Source of the DNA: Apteryx mantelli
Taxonomy: Eukaryota; Chordata; Aves; Apterygiformes; Apterygidae
Assembly (NCBI RefSeq): GCF_036417845.1
Contig: NC_089979.1
Span: 11,151,424 to 11,215,423, forward strand
DNA: 64,000 bases
Direction of reading: 5' to 3'
The notes under the pieces: model-generated
The model's database searches: none
The model's input: only the letters and a program-made list of their open reading frames with translations
Told to the model about the DNA's origin: nothing
Translations under genes and position numbers: made by a program
Shown here: positions 36,801-51,208 of the stretch, one piece after another
How positions within the stretch are numbered: position 1 is the first letter of the stretch
Layout: each line of letters begins with the position of its first letter

Positions 36801-37962
36801 ATAGGTCAGAAGAAGATCGGAGGCAAAGATCAGGGGTCACGCTGCCAAAAGCTGTGCCAGCTGGAGAGGCGCCTGCCCTCCAGCAGCCTGCTGTAACTTC
36901 GCTGCCTCCTGCCCTGCTCACTTGGCCAGCTGCGGCGTTCACGTGAGCGCTTCTTAATCCTGTCGAGCAAAGCTGGCCAGGCTGGGTGAAGTGCCAGGGG
37001 AGCGATGAGAGCCGTGATGTGCCCGCTGCAGTTAGCCCTGCCACCAGGGTGTCAGCCTCCAGTGGGGCCAAACAGCCAGAGACCATGGGGTCCTCAGTCA
37101 GGGCACGTAGGTGTGGAGGAGGCTGCAGTAGAAAGTGCTGCATGCCCCCTCTGAACACGGACCCTGGAGAGAGACAGTGGAAAAAAAGAGCTGGGGATGT
37201 GCCATCATAGTAGTTTATACCTTCCCAGAGCCAGGGATTAATCTTGGTCAAGGTTAATTCTGGAACTGTCCAGAAACGTAAGTGATCTCCGACTCTCAGA
37301 AGAAGAAAGGGCTGGCTCATTGCGCCTGCTTCGCTGCTACTAGCAGCCGTCATTTCACAGAGCCTGCCTGTAAATGTATCAAGCTGAGCACTGGTGTCTT
37401 GTCCTCACTTCCCCTTCTTGGATGTTATCTTGGAGCTCTGCTTCTCTGAAGGTTAAAAACCACCTAATTTCCATCCTGAATGTATTCAAACCTGGGCACA
37501 CCCGTTTGTTCTGGAGCAGGTGTTATGATTCAACTCAAGCAGCTCTTCCCCTCACCCATAGGCAGACTTCCCTGATGTATTTACCAATATCAGGTTCACT
37601 CTGCTGCAAAATACTGGTACAAGGCAATGGTGCTTATCATTATTTATTTATACTCCCCAGTCTTGTAATTCAAGTACTCATATTAATCTAAAGAAAATGC
37701 ATTCCTGTCCCCAAATGGTGATCCATTTCTAGACAATGGTGACTCACCTGCAATTTTGGTGGGTGCAGAGCTCAACTGGTGCGATAACAAAGCAGAAACA
37801 AGGACTGGAAGTTTTCTGAAGCCAGAGAAAAGACTTCCGCTGCCTTCAGGGTGCTCTCAGTGTTCAGTGCAACACACAGGGAAGGGGAAGGCATCAGGGT
37901 AGTGCAGTGGCTACTCAGGTCTGTACAGAGACATCCCCGTCCAGAAATGTAGCAGCAAATTA

Positions 37963-37980
37963 CATCATCATCATCATCAC
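37963..37980. repeat. Short (CAT)n microsatellite
   Basis: Six CAT/ATC units in the MYC-PVT1 interval. Confidence 0.85.
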
Positions 37981-39984
37981 CACTTCCACTCCCCCAAACA
38001 TATGTAATTTTGTTCCGATATAACTACGTCACTAGAATTCTGCCTGTCTCTTTCCTCATATGGATAATCCATAAATTTAGGCTGGCACCTCTCCTGATGG
38101 CTATATCGAGCACAGAGAAATACAGTGAGTAAAGGAAATAGATGATTCGTTTCACGTCAATCATCTTCACTCTGGTAGCATAACTTCCTTAGTGAAGCTG
38201 GGCTCAGTTATGCCAGGCCCCTAAAACGCATCATGAATCTTACTGCAAGAGGCTGTAAGGAGGATGCTCAGCAAAGAAGTGGGAGCCTGTTCCAAGGACA
38301 GGGAGATTTCTTAAGGCTCTAATTCAGGATCGCTCAGTGGTGACTATCCCGAGCAGAGAAAGAGGATAGGCAGGGAGAATTCAGGACAGTGAGGCAGCAC
38401 CATTTGGGTCCCAGGCATATTTCCCAAGGAAACCTCTGAGAAAGGGATTGACTGAGCCCTTAGGGAGAAGGAATTGAATTTGTTTGTTTTGCATGAAAGG
38501 CGAAAGATCACAACAGGAGTTGCAAGCCTGGGAGAGGAAGTGGAAATCAGGGATGTCAGCAGGGATAGAAAACCCAGGCAGGGAAGATAACGTCAGATGA
38601 AAGATGAGAATCATAGGCCTGGCTGCAGGAGACGGCACAAGAGTGCTGTGCACCGTGCCAGGATTGTATGTCGCCATGCTAGCAGAGGACAGAAGAAGGA
38701 GGTAAAACACCAGCAGCCTTCCTGAGAACAGTCTCTGTGCCCAATTTCCTATTCCCAAAGTAATCAGCTCCTGAGAAAACAGCCGGAGCCCTGCCCTACT
38801 CACCCAAAGATCCTGTTGCTAAATCGCAAAGCGGAAACTGTTGAACTTGTCGGTTATTCTTTGGCACCTGTGACTGTGTCAGACATTATAAACAGGTTGG
38901 ACCAGGCAAGCTGGCATAAACCCCTGCAGTATCCCCAGGGTCCTTCCCTTTCTGTTTACCTTGCTTTCCTTCACGCTAATCTCTCCATCTGTAACAAATA
39001 CACAACATTCATGTGAGCTATTTTTGAGGGAGCATGACACCGGCAGGCTCCGAACTGCCACCGCCGGCCAGGTAATGCAGCGGTGCTGCGCTGGTACTGG
39101 CAGCAGGGCCTGAGCTCTGCTTCACGGCCAAGCCCTGGAAGCACCTCTGCAGCTCGGCCGGCCATGGCAGGAGCTCGGGCAAGGTCTCTCAGGGTCCTAT
39201 CAGGCCCCAGCACTGGGGTCTTAAAGGTGGTTACGAATCTTCTGCTCTTTTTAGCACAGGTGGTGATGGCACCACTGCTGCCCACTTCTTACAGAGCAAC
39301 CCAGAAGCTACCTAAGAAGTAGGAGATGTGGTTCAACACTCTCCTCTGCACCTTGGATCTCCTGGAGGGAGGCTTTCCCCCAGCTGTGATGTGCAGGCTT
39401 GGCCATCGGCCCCTTTCTCCCCATCTTCCCTATAGCAGGCAACGGTGAGGACCAGAACAGCACACAGTGCTGTAAGAAGCCCATATCACTGCCACAGAGA
39501 TGCTGCGCCCTTACCACCAGGCATAGGATCCCCCTGGTACAGACTTGCTTTGGGAGTGTGCATATAGGTAAAGAGGTTAAAACACACCAAATAAACTACA
39601 CAAGTGCTGGAGAAAGCTGCTCAGGAGGGAGGGTGAGGGATCTGGTGTGGGTGTCTCTCGTAAGCTGCTCACCAGCTAACCAGCTTAGTCCCAGCCAGCA
39701 TCCCATTTAAGCCATGAGCCTCGTAAAGGGATAGACAACACCGTAGTCGGTATCGCAGATATACCGATCATAGATTTAAGCAATTGCATATTACAGGCAA
39801 AAATCAAAATCAGAATAACCACAGTACTTGCAACAGGTAGAAAGCATCAGGTTGTGTCCCTTCCACATCACAGACAATGATAATGAATTTTTTGTTGTGC
39901 AGTGGGAACAGAAGAAAAGGAAACCCTTTAGCATCATTAGAGATCAATGCCCCTAAGATGTATGTATATATTACTATATCTAAG

Positions 39985-40122
39985 TTCCTAGATATGTAAA
40001 CCGAGGCACAGAGATGTAAAGCATCTTGCCTGTGGTCATACAGGGAGAGCACACTGACTTCAAACTGGTGCAACTGGGAAGCAGGCGCCTGGAGTCCTGC
40101 CTCCCTGTCTCCCGCTCTCAGC
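39985..40122 (-). mobile_element. MIR-like SINE fragment
   Basis: The plus strand carries AAACCGAGGCACAGAGATG, CATCTTGCCTGTGGTCA and TACAGGGAG, then GCGCCTGGAGTCCTGCC and TCCCGCTCT. This is the reverse complement of the MIR/CORE-SINE order (tRNA-like head, core, CTCAGTTTCC-type tail), as seen in amniote genomes. Degenerate and ancient. Confidence 0.65.
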
Positions 40123-41671
40123 ATTAAGTGACAGACGAGGTTGACTAAATGAGTGGGATAACCATAGCTGACATCTTGGCTGTATCATGATTCACAGCCC
40201 TTAATCACTGTTAAACAGATCAAAAATTAAATTACACATAAAGAGATGGGAACTACAGGGTCTAAAAAATGCAAACGTTCTTCCCCTTCAAATCAAATTA
40301 GGTTTGTCAAAATCAGTGTGCACTGATCTGTGATTCAAACAGTATGCTGATAACAAATTTTCCTGATAGACATGGTTACGAAGCTACTTGACTAGACTAC
40401 GAATCAGTCCCTCAGTACATTTTGTCAGGGCGCTTTTCCACCGATTGCTTTCTATCCAAAAATCAACACACAACACTGTTGTTTAAGGTTTCTTGGCTCT
40501 TCGTTGAGCACCCAGCCAAGAAGTGACGCAGGCAGCGTGTTCATGTTGACCATCAGTTTCTGTTATTATCAACACACTGGTTTTAGCCAACCATCTAATC
40601 AAACTGTAGCATGTGCTGGGAAAAGGTCTTTCTACCATTCGGCAGAGAAGCTTTTTTTGTTGTTGTCATGCTGCATAGCTTCACCTCAGTGAAGATGGGT
40701 ATAAAAAGCAGTGCTTCTTATAAACAGTGTCACATAAATAGAGTATCATTCCAGCAAAACGGCACCGCACAGATACTACACACTGTTATTTGCCTTCCTG
40801 CCAGCATCCAGGCTTTGTCCTCAGGATCTAGGAACATGTAATTTTTTTTTTTTTTTCTGGCCCATAGTGGTGAAGTCATGCTGATCTTCAGTTTGTCTTG
40901 GTGCCAAATGATCACAATAAGTACAAACGAATGGAAATGAGAAAATCAGAGGAGAGCAGGTGAGTTTTAAAGAGGTAAAAGCAAATCCTGAAATGCAAGG
41001 AGAGACAGAAGGACAGGATTTTCCATTTGTGCTGAATGTCATCTGAGCTTGGCATCCACTGACATCTGAGAGCTTCTGAAAATGTGACTCCCCTGAGAGT
41101 CAGAGTACGCCACAGAGTTTAAAGTTACCCAGAAAAATGGCAGAGGGCAGGCAGTGCACTCGTATTTGTCCTACCCTAGATTTATCCTTTCTCTGGTAGC
41201 TTTTCATCCAGAAATCATCATTGCTTCAGGAGAGTAAAGCCATAGCATTTTTTTGGCTTGATCTTCAGAAGTGCTGAACATCCACAACTGGAGCTGAAGG
41301 CGATGGGATCTGCAGAGGTTTAGCATCTCTGAGAGCTGACATACCCTGTTTGAAATCACGCGCAGCAACAAGAACTCTCCCAGCACCTGAGATGAAGGCA
41401 TGGGCAGGTCGCTGAGAGGGATGCAGAGAGATGAGAATATCCGGTATGCCCCAGCTGTCTGATGGTGGCCAACTGTAAGCACGAGGTAGCTCAATGTAGA
41501 GATTGGCTCCAGGCATTTACTAGGGGGACCAAACGGCTAGATCGCATACAGCAGGGTGGAAATCACTGTGTAACTTCACAGCCTAACTTGCCTCAGCATT
41601 TTCATGAGCCCATTATCTCAAGATTTATGCTTTTTTAAAACCCAGTGGGTTATAGCAGTGCAGTGTGGGCA

Positions 41672-41785
41672 TAGTCGTACTAGTATAAGTGTACTTATAT
41701 AAATAAGTGCAGCTTATTCCACCTAGGAAGAGATTATATCAGACTGAGCATTTTTATTCCAGTAGCGTAGGATGGACTGGGGTCC
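41672..41785. mobile_element. MITE-like DNA transposon remnant
   Basis: CTAGTATAAGTGTACTTATATAAATAAG, GCAGCTTATTCCACCTAGGAAGAG and GAGCATTTTTATTCCAGTA resemble the terminal part of a short non-autonomous DNA transposon common in bird and turtle genomes (TATACTGGTATAA-type motifs ending in TCTACACTAGGGG). Identification is from memory and tentative. Confidence 0.4.
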
Positions 41786-44700
41786 TGGTGCAAGAGACAT
41801 CAAAGTTTGCAACCAGGCTCCTCCAGCCCCGAGGCAGCAGCACTGCCTGTGCTCTCAGCTGGGCCCCTGCTTTACACCGCCGAGCCATTGCCACCCCCAG
41901 GACGAGAAGCAGAGGGGACAGCTTGTCTGTACTTTGATGATGCTGTTAAGGTCAACTGCATGTGTGACAAGTACAGCATGTTTGTGCGGCTAGGCAAAAA
42001 GTTAAGGCATCAGTGCAGCTCACTACATAAACCAAAGTGAGTGGACGGACAGCAAACTATTGATAAAAGCTACTTTTCAACCTAAACTGGCCCAGTGTAA
42101 ACTGGGGATTATAGAGATTTCCTGCCTGCACAAGAATTGCTCACCAGAGGCTGTAATAAAAAGAAAATCACCAGTTGAGATTTAGGTGTAGATTCATGGT
42201 CTTGAGGTTAGTTACGTAAAACTGGAATGGGCTGCCTGGTTAAACTTTCTGAAAACCTGACCACAGTTTGTTTTTTAAATTTAATTTGGCTGAACTTGTT
42301 TTAAAACTGGCTGGAAAAGTTTATGTATACCCTGACCGTAGGGCCAGAATGGGCCAGTAGGATCACCTAGGAAAGGCAGATGTAGAAATGCAGTTCCCAA
42401 TGCTTGCGTTTCCCAGAAGTGTCTGCTCTAGCAGAGAGGGTGGAGTACTTTCCCTGATAAAAGGCTGAGCCAAGCAGACATTAAAGGAAGGTTGTTAGCA
42501 AAGATCAAAAGGTAGGAATGGGAGATAGAGCCAGAATATTTGCAAAGTTACCAGAGCCTTCCAGTGAGAATGAAGAGATAGCTGCTGTGATGCTAAATTA
42601 ATGGGGCAATCTAGATAATGATATCAGAATTAAATTAATTAAGAAGATTAAAGAAAGATTGCAAAATTAAGGGTTGAAATCCTGGCCCTGCTGGAGTCAA
42701 TAGGTGTTTTGCGGCTGTCTGTGGAGATTTTGCTCCCGATGATACCAAGACAAAGGAAGTTGCAAAGTGAAGGCTACTTTACACAGGTCAACTTAAATTA
42801 GGGGATTTAAAAATTGTGCTGGCATCATAAGCACAGAATTGGAGTCATGCATGGCTGGAGCATCCAGCAGGATTAATACGAGCTGGATCAAAACCATAAC
42901 TGACTGGCACACTTATCCCAAGCACACTAGGGAGCATCTGTAGTGACTTCAGCCAGGCTGTAACAGGACAGACGATACCCAATATGCCATAAAGTCTGGC
43001 AGGACAAAGCTTTCTGTGCAAAGTTTCTACTCTGTTATGGTAGTTCATTGACATTAGGGGGAACTTGGCCACTAATTTCAATAAAAGCAGAAAAAGACTT
43101 GAAAAGGAGTTAGAAGAATGGGGGGAAACACAGGCAGCGAGGCCACGTGGCGCAGTCTTTGCAGCTGCACAGACCTCCATGGCAGTCACCGACTTGTCTA
43201 GATACCTTGCTCCCGCTGCTAAGCAGGTCATCAAAAAATATATGGCAATTGTTTCCAGCCCTGGAGCCCCGTTAACACTTTCCCAGCTTGCCTTCCCTGT
43301 TTTGGGTGTTATCAACAAGTCTTGGTTTTAGGAAAGCATACCAAAATGTTTGGGGAAGGAGTGGGTTCATTTTTTAATCAGGCTCCAAAGACCAAAATTA
43401 AATTCTGAAGAAAAGTGAAGATGTTGATGAATACATTTGCTCTTGTAAAACACGGAAAAATGCTGTTTTATTGCAGAAAGGTAGGATATTCTTCTTTTCT
43501 ATCACAAACGCAAAAGGAAGAAAGTGTTTTTCAGTAAGAATTCAATTTTGCAGGGAGAGAATAATATGTTACACAGCTGAATCATTTTGATGTCAATTTT
43601 ATTTTGCAATCACTTTATAAGATATTCATATAGCCTTTTACATTTCCTCAAAATGTAAAAGTCTAGGCACAATACAATATTATCTTACCCTTTACCATAA
43701 TGATGAATGATAATGAGAACATATAATAAGATTTTACTTGTGCCCAAAGAAAAATCTGCTTTACCCCAGATGAGAGGAATTTTGCAGATCAAATTAATAT
43801 TATAAAATAGTACAATTTATCAAAATAATATGGCTTTTCTTCTCTGAATCCATTGCAAATCACAATGTCTACAGCCAATACATGGTGAATTATTAGAGTC
43901 TGAGGGATTTTTTTAAAATTCCCTGGCCGTGGAAAATACTTGGTTGATAAAAGTAAAAAAAATAGCCCTTTCCCACTTCTGTCCATCACATTTATACAAT
44001 GTAAAAAAATCTAATATTTGAAAGCTAGGTTGTAGCTGTTATATAGCAATGTTGGTTACTGCTGAAAACCCAGCCTAGTCCAAGGTAGAAGTGTCTTCCT
44101 TCAGTTTCCTCAAAAAAAAAAGAGAATCAAATTTGGTCTCTTTCTGAAATGTATATGTGCAAGGAACCCAGGTTATAGCATAGTGCTTGCAATATGTTTT
44201 GTCGCATCAGTTTAATTTAGCTTCTGGTTACTCTTCTATTCCTGATTTTAACACTCAGCCTAAAAGCCAATTAGCAGAAGTGTGAAAGAGTGAAAAAAAG
44301 ATGATAGAAACCGAGTGTGGAAAGGTTGTCTTTGCTGTCTGATCCAGCCTCCTGAGTATCTTCTTCAGGACATTTTTCTTTGGTTTTGCATACCGGAACA
44401 CAAGATTTCCAGGCACGCTTTTGGTGGAAAGCCTTGCTTTGTGGCAGTTGTTACTGAGCAGGTTCTGGTTTTTATGATATAAATAATCTCAGTAAAAACA
44501 AATTATTCAAAGAGTAGTTATAGTGCTGTCAAAAGAAAAAAAAAAAAAAAAGAAACAGCATTGCCCGTATCAGGCTGAACAGACCTTATGTCGGGGAGCT
44601 AAGCCCGTGCAGTGCCTGGATGGGAGCCCACCTGCTGCTGCAGACCCTCCTTTTCTGCAGGGAGAGGAGAGCAGAGAGGCTTTTGTGCCCTGGTGTTGCA

Positions 44701-47700
44701 TGCAAGCCTTTGTCCACGCATCTGCACGGTCACAGAGATGCTCTCTCTTCCCCTAACACACCCGTAGCACAGCACAGCCCTGGTCACCAGCCAAAAAGCC
44801 TTTGCCAGACACTCAGCCAGGCACTAGACCACAGAAACTACCCGCACCGAGAGCCTTGCTTTGCTTCTGCTGTCGTTGCCACACAGATTAATGGGAAAAA
44901 AAGGAGTGGAAGGAACCTGTATCCAGCAGCTGTATCCCTGCAAGCAGCCCTGCGCGCACGCCTGGTGCTGGGAGGCCGAATAGGCACCACGGGCCGGGAG
45001 CGCTGCCGCGCGACTGCGAGGATCCAACGTGCCGTGCGAAGGGGAGCAGCGGCAGGAACGGGGCTTTGGATGCGCTCGCACAAACCCTCGCTGCAGCCTG
45101 CAGAATTTCTGTGGGTTTGCCTGCTTGCAGTCGCTGCATAAAGCACAATTCCTGTAATTTTTCTTTTTTCTTTTTCTCCTGCTATTTCTGTCCTCTTTCA
45201 TCATGGATAAATTAACATGAAGGAAGCTGATGGGGCTAATTAGTTCCAAGCAGGGAATTGGGCTGTGTTAATTTCTCTGCTTGGAAGTCTTTGTTATCCA
45301 GTCAGATTGTCCCATTTTTTCAGCTTATATTTTAAAACCTCTTCACTCATAGCACCTAATCCTTTTTTTTTTCTTTTTGATCCTGCAGGGAAAACATAAT
45401 TCCACATAATTGCGACATAGAGGCTTGCGATGGAAATTATGCATGGTTGCAAGAGAGGTTTTGCCTTGAATGGAAATGTATTCAACAAAGCAGTAGCCAT
45501 GGCAAGAGCCATAGAGAGATGCACGTGAAAGGTGAACTTCGAAACAAAATGCAATCAGCTGAACAGTGTGGCAGAAGCGTCACTGACTTACCTAGCTGTT
45601 TCTTCCCAGACTTGCACAGAATAAGGAATAGCTCCACAATTTGCACATCAAGCTGGGAATGGAAATGGTGGTTGGGGAAAGAAGATGGTGCGTCATCAAA
45701 GTCAGCTGGAGTTGTGCTGCTGACATCTTGCCAAAGAAGACTTCCTTGCATCGCAGGGCTTAAAGCATGACCATGCAGATGCACCTCACAGCTTGGGTCC
45801 CCAATTGTAGGCGGTGACTTGAAACAAGGTTTGTTCAGTAACTGCAAATACTTAACTAAGAGTTTTGGCCAGTGGCAAAAGAATCTTTTGCATATGCACT
45901 GATTTAGCCCCAAAGGTCATACCATTACTTTGACAGTGCAATTAACTTCATTCCTATCTCATTTCTTAGGAAGATGGGGTCTGGACATACTTAGAGACAG
46001 GTTGCTTGGACCCTGAAGAGAAGATGCGAAAAAAATACCCTATTGCATAGTCAAGAACTGATCAAGAGGTGGTGCTGCCCTTGTCCGGCCGGTCTCTCAC
46101 CTAGCCCATGTTCTTGCCTGGATGCGTGTTAACGCTGACTTTTTCATGATTTACATCACTTATGCTGCTGTGCCCAAGGCACTAGGCAAAGCTCTCCGAA
46201 CACCTGTGCCAGCCCCAGCACTCTCCCTTCTCTCACAAGCTCTGTAGAAACAGAAGGGCAGAATTAGGAGAAAAAAACCTTTAATTTCCCAATTATTATT
46301 CTATATCCTGAGCAATGTTTCTCTCAGTGGTCCCCCCAATGACTGTAAAACCATGCCTGAAATGAGTAAACGACATTAAGGTAGGTAAAACTTGGCAAAT
46401 GTTAAGTGTTTTGTACCGGAAATAAAATCCAGCTTCTGCAGCCCAGCTATCTCATTTCTTGATCTTTTCTTTTCGCTAGGCAGGTTTACGCCTAGTCTGT
46501 GTGGAAAGCTCAAGGGGAAATCAAGGGTTAGTTTTCAGTCAGCAGAATCTTTTTTCAGAAGCTCCCATAGATGTCCTTTTAAAATGAGGAAATGGCAAAA
46601 CTGTATGACAGGCAGTAAACCCTTAGTCTCTCCCAAATGGTCTGGCTGTGTTAGGCTTACCTATCATTCAGTGATATTTTTCTGATAATATGTTGGCAGA
46701 TGACTCCAATACAGATCAATCAAAAAATGAGTAAAAAAAAAACCCTGCGTATTAAAAGATTGTTCATCTCTGTAGATGCAAAAACCACCTCTACCTTCCA
46801 CTTTGAATAAATTCAGATGTTAAAAGAAGTGGCCTGGCTTATTTCCAGTTTACAGTAATTCTATTCCACTTACCTGAAATTCTCCTTTTAATACAGCTCT
46901 GATGAAATATTTGTCATCTCTCAACTGCCTGCAATGGTCGCGAAGCATTACAGGAGCAATATTGGCTATGGCAGTGGTAGGTAAAGAGACTTCTTTATAT
47001 GCAGGATAACATTCTCAAAACCATCCTCCCATGGCACAAGTCTGTTTCCCTAAATGGGAGGTGAATTAAGCTAACATAAGTGCTTTTGAACATCCCAGTA
47101 CTCTCCTAATGCATTTTGCTCTGATATGTTACATTTCTTTAGATTATTAGTTGTCTTGAAAGGCAGAACTTAACAGGCAAGGGGGAAAAAAAAAAGAGGC
47201 TGGATCCCTAAAGATCAATATTATTAAATGTTATTGATCAGGGTATATGGTAAGGGCAATTTTATTCTCGCCACGAAGGTTTTTTTCCTAGTTTCCTTCA
47301 CTGTCGTATTATTTTGCCTAATGCTTTTCTGGAACAGAAGTGGCTTGAAATCTCATAGAGGAGCAGAGAGCTGGAGTTAAAATGCACCTTGTATTTTGGT
47401 TTTGGTACAGCTGTTTGGCAAGCACTGTGAATGCTATTACATTTTATTTTAAGATCCAGAGGTTTCTTTTATAAGCTTATCTCCTTTATTGCTCCAAAAC
47501 AGCAGCAAAAAACACCACTTCCCTACCTATATACAATGCATTACTAAGTGAATCCAGCTCAGAAGTTCATGTGGGATATCGGTGTCTTCTCAACCTCTCA
47601 TGCTACGTCTCAAAGTAGAAGCCACCTTCCTCTTTATCAGCAGCTTAATGACAAGGGGGATTTTTTTTATCCCTGCTCCAACAGGCCTTTTTAACTTTTT

Positions 47701-49926
47701 TTTCCCCACTACGTTATTTAGGTACCTCATAATCCCTCAAAAAGTAAGAAATAGCATAAATATGAAGCTTCATCCCCTAAATACCTAGTCTTTGTTAGAG
47801 TGGCAATGTGGGATCATGTTCATGATCTGGTGTACTCTCCCAGCAGTAAACTGGCAAATGCAACTGATGATCAGTTCAAAGATGAGAATAAGAAACTAAA
47901 TAACTGCAGGCATCCTATTCATCAAAAGACCAAAGACCTTCTGTACATAGAAGACAAAAAAAAAAGACCTTCTATTCTCCAAATGATTTAAGAAGCCGAC
48001 AAATATGGAAACATTTATTAATCATTGTGGTGTAACGTCATTTAACGGGAAGAAGTGAGGGAGTTTTGCTAGCACATGAAACTGGGGTCCGAAGGTGACA
48101 GACTTTTGTCATCGTTCATGGATGGGTCTGCACTCCTCTGTTTCTGAGGATGGGGCTACCCTTTGAAATTCTTGGGCAATAGTTTGCTTCTGCTTATAAC
48201 CAAAATACAAACTAGAGTGCATGCCAAAAGTTCAAGCGAATTACGTATTTTTTTGAAATAAGCTAACCTGTCTAATAAAACATAAATCTATTCTGTGGGT
48301 AAGAGCTGGAAAAAAAAAAAGCCCTGATCTACAGTTCAGATACAATTTATAGTTTCATTTCACATAATTCTGTTTCCTCATCAGTGATCATATGAATCAC
48401 ATACTCAAAAAAGTAACTACAGACCACATTTATAACTAGGCAGGAAAGAAAAAATAAAGGAAAAACTTCCATTTTCTCCATTTTTTCTGAAGGAAGGTGA
48501 CTTTTTTCCCAAAGAATCCTAAGCACCCGACACTTCAAGCATCTACTACAATGGGATTTAGACAATTCTCCTGTCTTTTTTTAGAAGTCCCATCCATGCA
48601 CAAAGCTGTCAGGACTGTTACTGTAGGTTCTTCAGAGCAGAGACCTTGGCATCTACCATGTCCATAAAATGCTACCTCCCCCCCATATAGCCTCCGCGCA
48701 ACCCTCCCTCTCCACCCTCCAAACAGGCACATAAGAACTTATTTCTCTTTTCGGCTGGGTACAATAGCAACAGAAAACGCGTACCCTCAGCTCCCTTCGA
48801 CTGCTGGCGCAGGCATTGTCTGGCAGCATTACTGCTCAAATAGTTAGAAGCCAAGCAAATATTTATTTAATGGGGAATTATGAAAAGCTAAGAGTACACG
48901 ACTCAACTTTTTTGAAAGTACTTTCTTCCCCCCAGTCAAAGGGCTAATTGATCTCTTACTTCAATTCTGACTAAAGTGGAGCTAAGTGGGTGAAAGAAGG
49001 GGAGAAAAAGATCAAAGGATCTGGTCTTAGGAGTAGTGTCAAGCAAATACGTTAGGGCCTATAGGAAGCTGACTGTGAGGCAGTTCCTGAATTGAAATAC
49101 CATTGAATAGGGACAGGCAGACGTTAGGTCAGCTTCAGTCAGAGCACAGACTCCAGATAAGAAAAAACTATTCTTTTTTTTTTTTGCTCTAATTTGTGGA
49201 ATTCACATAATAATTACCACAGTGTGGTTTTGGGTGCTCTGTTTTGTCCTTGAACTTTGTATTCCTTGAACTTTCTAGTAACTATTTATATTAATAAAGT
49301 ACTAAGCCGTTCGCATAGGAAGAACTGGCTTGAAAGGGAAATTGTTCTGTTGTTTTAACCATGTCAACACTCACCATCTTGGTTTATTTTGCTATCCCAT
49401 TTAACTTCTGTTCAAAAAAATCAAACAGGAAGCAATTACGGTGAGTCTCCAAGACAGGCCTTGCAATACTTAGTTGCATCCCTAACACAAAATGAAGGTC
49501 AGGGCCCTAAAACACCGCTAAAGGTTTTGAAAGGATTACAGAGTCTTATGCTGGGAAGACTGGTGGAGAAATTCAATGCCGCAACTTCACTTGCAGCAGA
49601 TAGATGATCACGTCCAGGACAGACATTGCGTTGCCACCTTTGTTGGGGCATTGGGGTCAAAACTGGTTGAACTGACAAACCCCATTAAAGACCATTGGTC
49701 TAAACTACTTGAATCGATAGGAGGGGGGGAAAAAGGAAAACTCCCTATTAAGCTGCAAAACCGTTATCGTTTCTTCTCACCTGACTTAAAATTATGCTTG
49801 GCTTTCATCAGATCACTAGCATGATGACATGTAGAGGAATAACATGCAAATGAGCATCTAATGACAAATACTGTAAGACAAAGCAAAGTCTACACAGGAT
49901 TTAGCTAATTATATTTTGGGCAAATA

Positions 49927-49932
49927 TTTATT
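49927..49932 (-). terminator. MYC: MYC distal poly(A) signal
   Basis: A second minus-strand AATAAA about 160 nt beyond the proximal one, inside ATTTATTTA-like sequence. Two tandem poly(A) signals are common in MYC genes. Cleavage is expected at about 49905, taken here as the gene end. Confidence 0.5.
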
Positions 49933-50064
49933 TATCTAAAAACAAAATAAAAATCATTTTTAAAAGAAAAATGTATTTAAATAAAAAACAAAACTGTGAA
50001 ATGTTATGGCACAGAAGTTCAAGACAAGTATAAATCCAGTTGCCACAACTGTTGCGTATTAATG

Positions 50065-50470
50065 TTGCACATTTTCTATAAAGATTTTATTAAAGGTATT
50101 TACATGGCAATAAGATGTGTAAATATATACAGCAATCTGGGGACAACTTTTTGGAATTCTCATAAGAAAAAATGCCTTAAATACAAAATTCTGAAAGAAA
50201 AAAAGTTGAAGAGTTCATCCCCAAGCATGAAGAATGTCCCATCATCCCTTATGCCCAAAGTATCAATTATGAGGCAGTTTTGAGGTTCTGGCTAAACCGT
50301 TCAGAGATCTAGCCAAGGTTGTGTAGTCTCAAGTTAAATCGCACAGCATGCAGTTGCAATTGTTCCATTCTTTATGGACTGGGTGTAGTTCATGAGTGAT
50401 ATTAGAAACATTAATATTTTATCATAGTTTCAGTCTAGTTTGGGTTATTCTAAATGATGCCCAAGAGTTC
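50065..50470 (-). other. MYC: MYC 3' untranslated region
   Basis: AT-rich sequence from the stop codon to the first poly(A) signal, about 400 nt, comparable to other avian MYC 3' UTRs. It has no open frame worth noting. AU-rich motifs suggest the rapid mRNA turnover known for this gene. Confidence 0.7.
50086..50091 (-). terminator. MYC: MYC proximal poly(A) signal
   Basis: AATAAA on the minus strand, about 380 nt after the stop codon, within an AT-rich 3' UTR that carries several ATTTA-type instability motifs (TAAAT on the plus strand at about 50122, 50177 and 50335). MYC mRNAs are short-lived because of such elements. Cleavage is expected at about 50070. Confidence 0.65.

Positions 50471-51208
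<738 letters not shown>

Larger units (their letters stand above)
34091..49904. other. MYC-PVT1 intergenic interval
   Basis: About 16 kb with no supported gene. It holds a MIR-like SINE, a MITE-like remnant, a 215-codon minus-strand frame (36706-37353), a 173-codon plus-strand frame in GC-richer sequence (44620-45141) and an exon-like segment at 46874-47014 on the minus strand, all treated in the findings or rejected list. GCCACGTGGC E-box palindromes occur at about 36049 and 43143. In mammals this interval carries enhancers and insulators shared by MYC and PVT1. Confidence 0.6.

Noticed and set aside
44620-45141. 173-codon plus-strand frame with overlapping minus-strand frames of 86-141 codons
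   Set aside because: It lies in a locally GC-richer patch where both strands are open; no conserved motif.
47213-47239. 8-bp inverted repeat GATCAATA/TATTGATC
   Set aside because: Short, AT-rich stem with an 11-nt loop; expected by chance.
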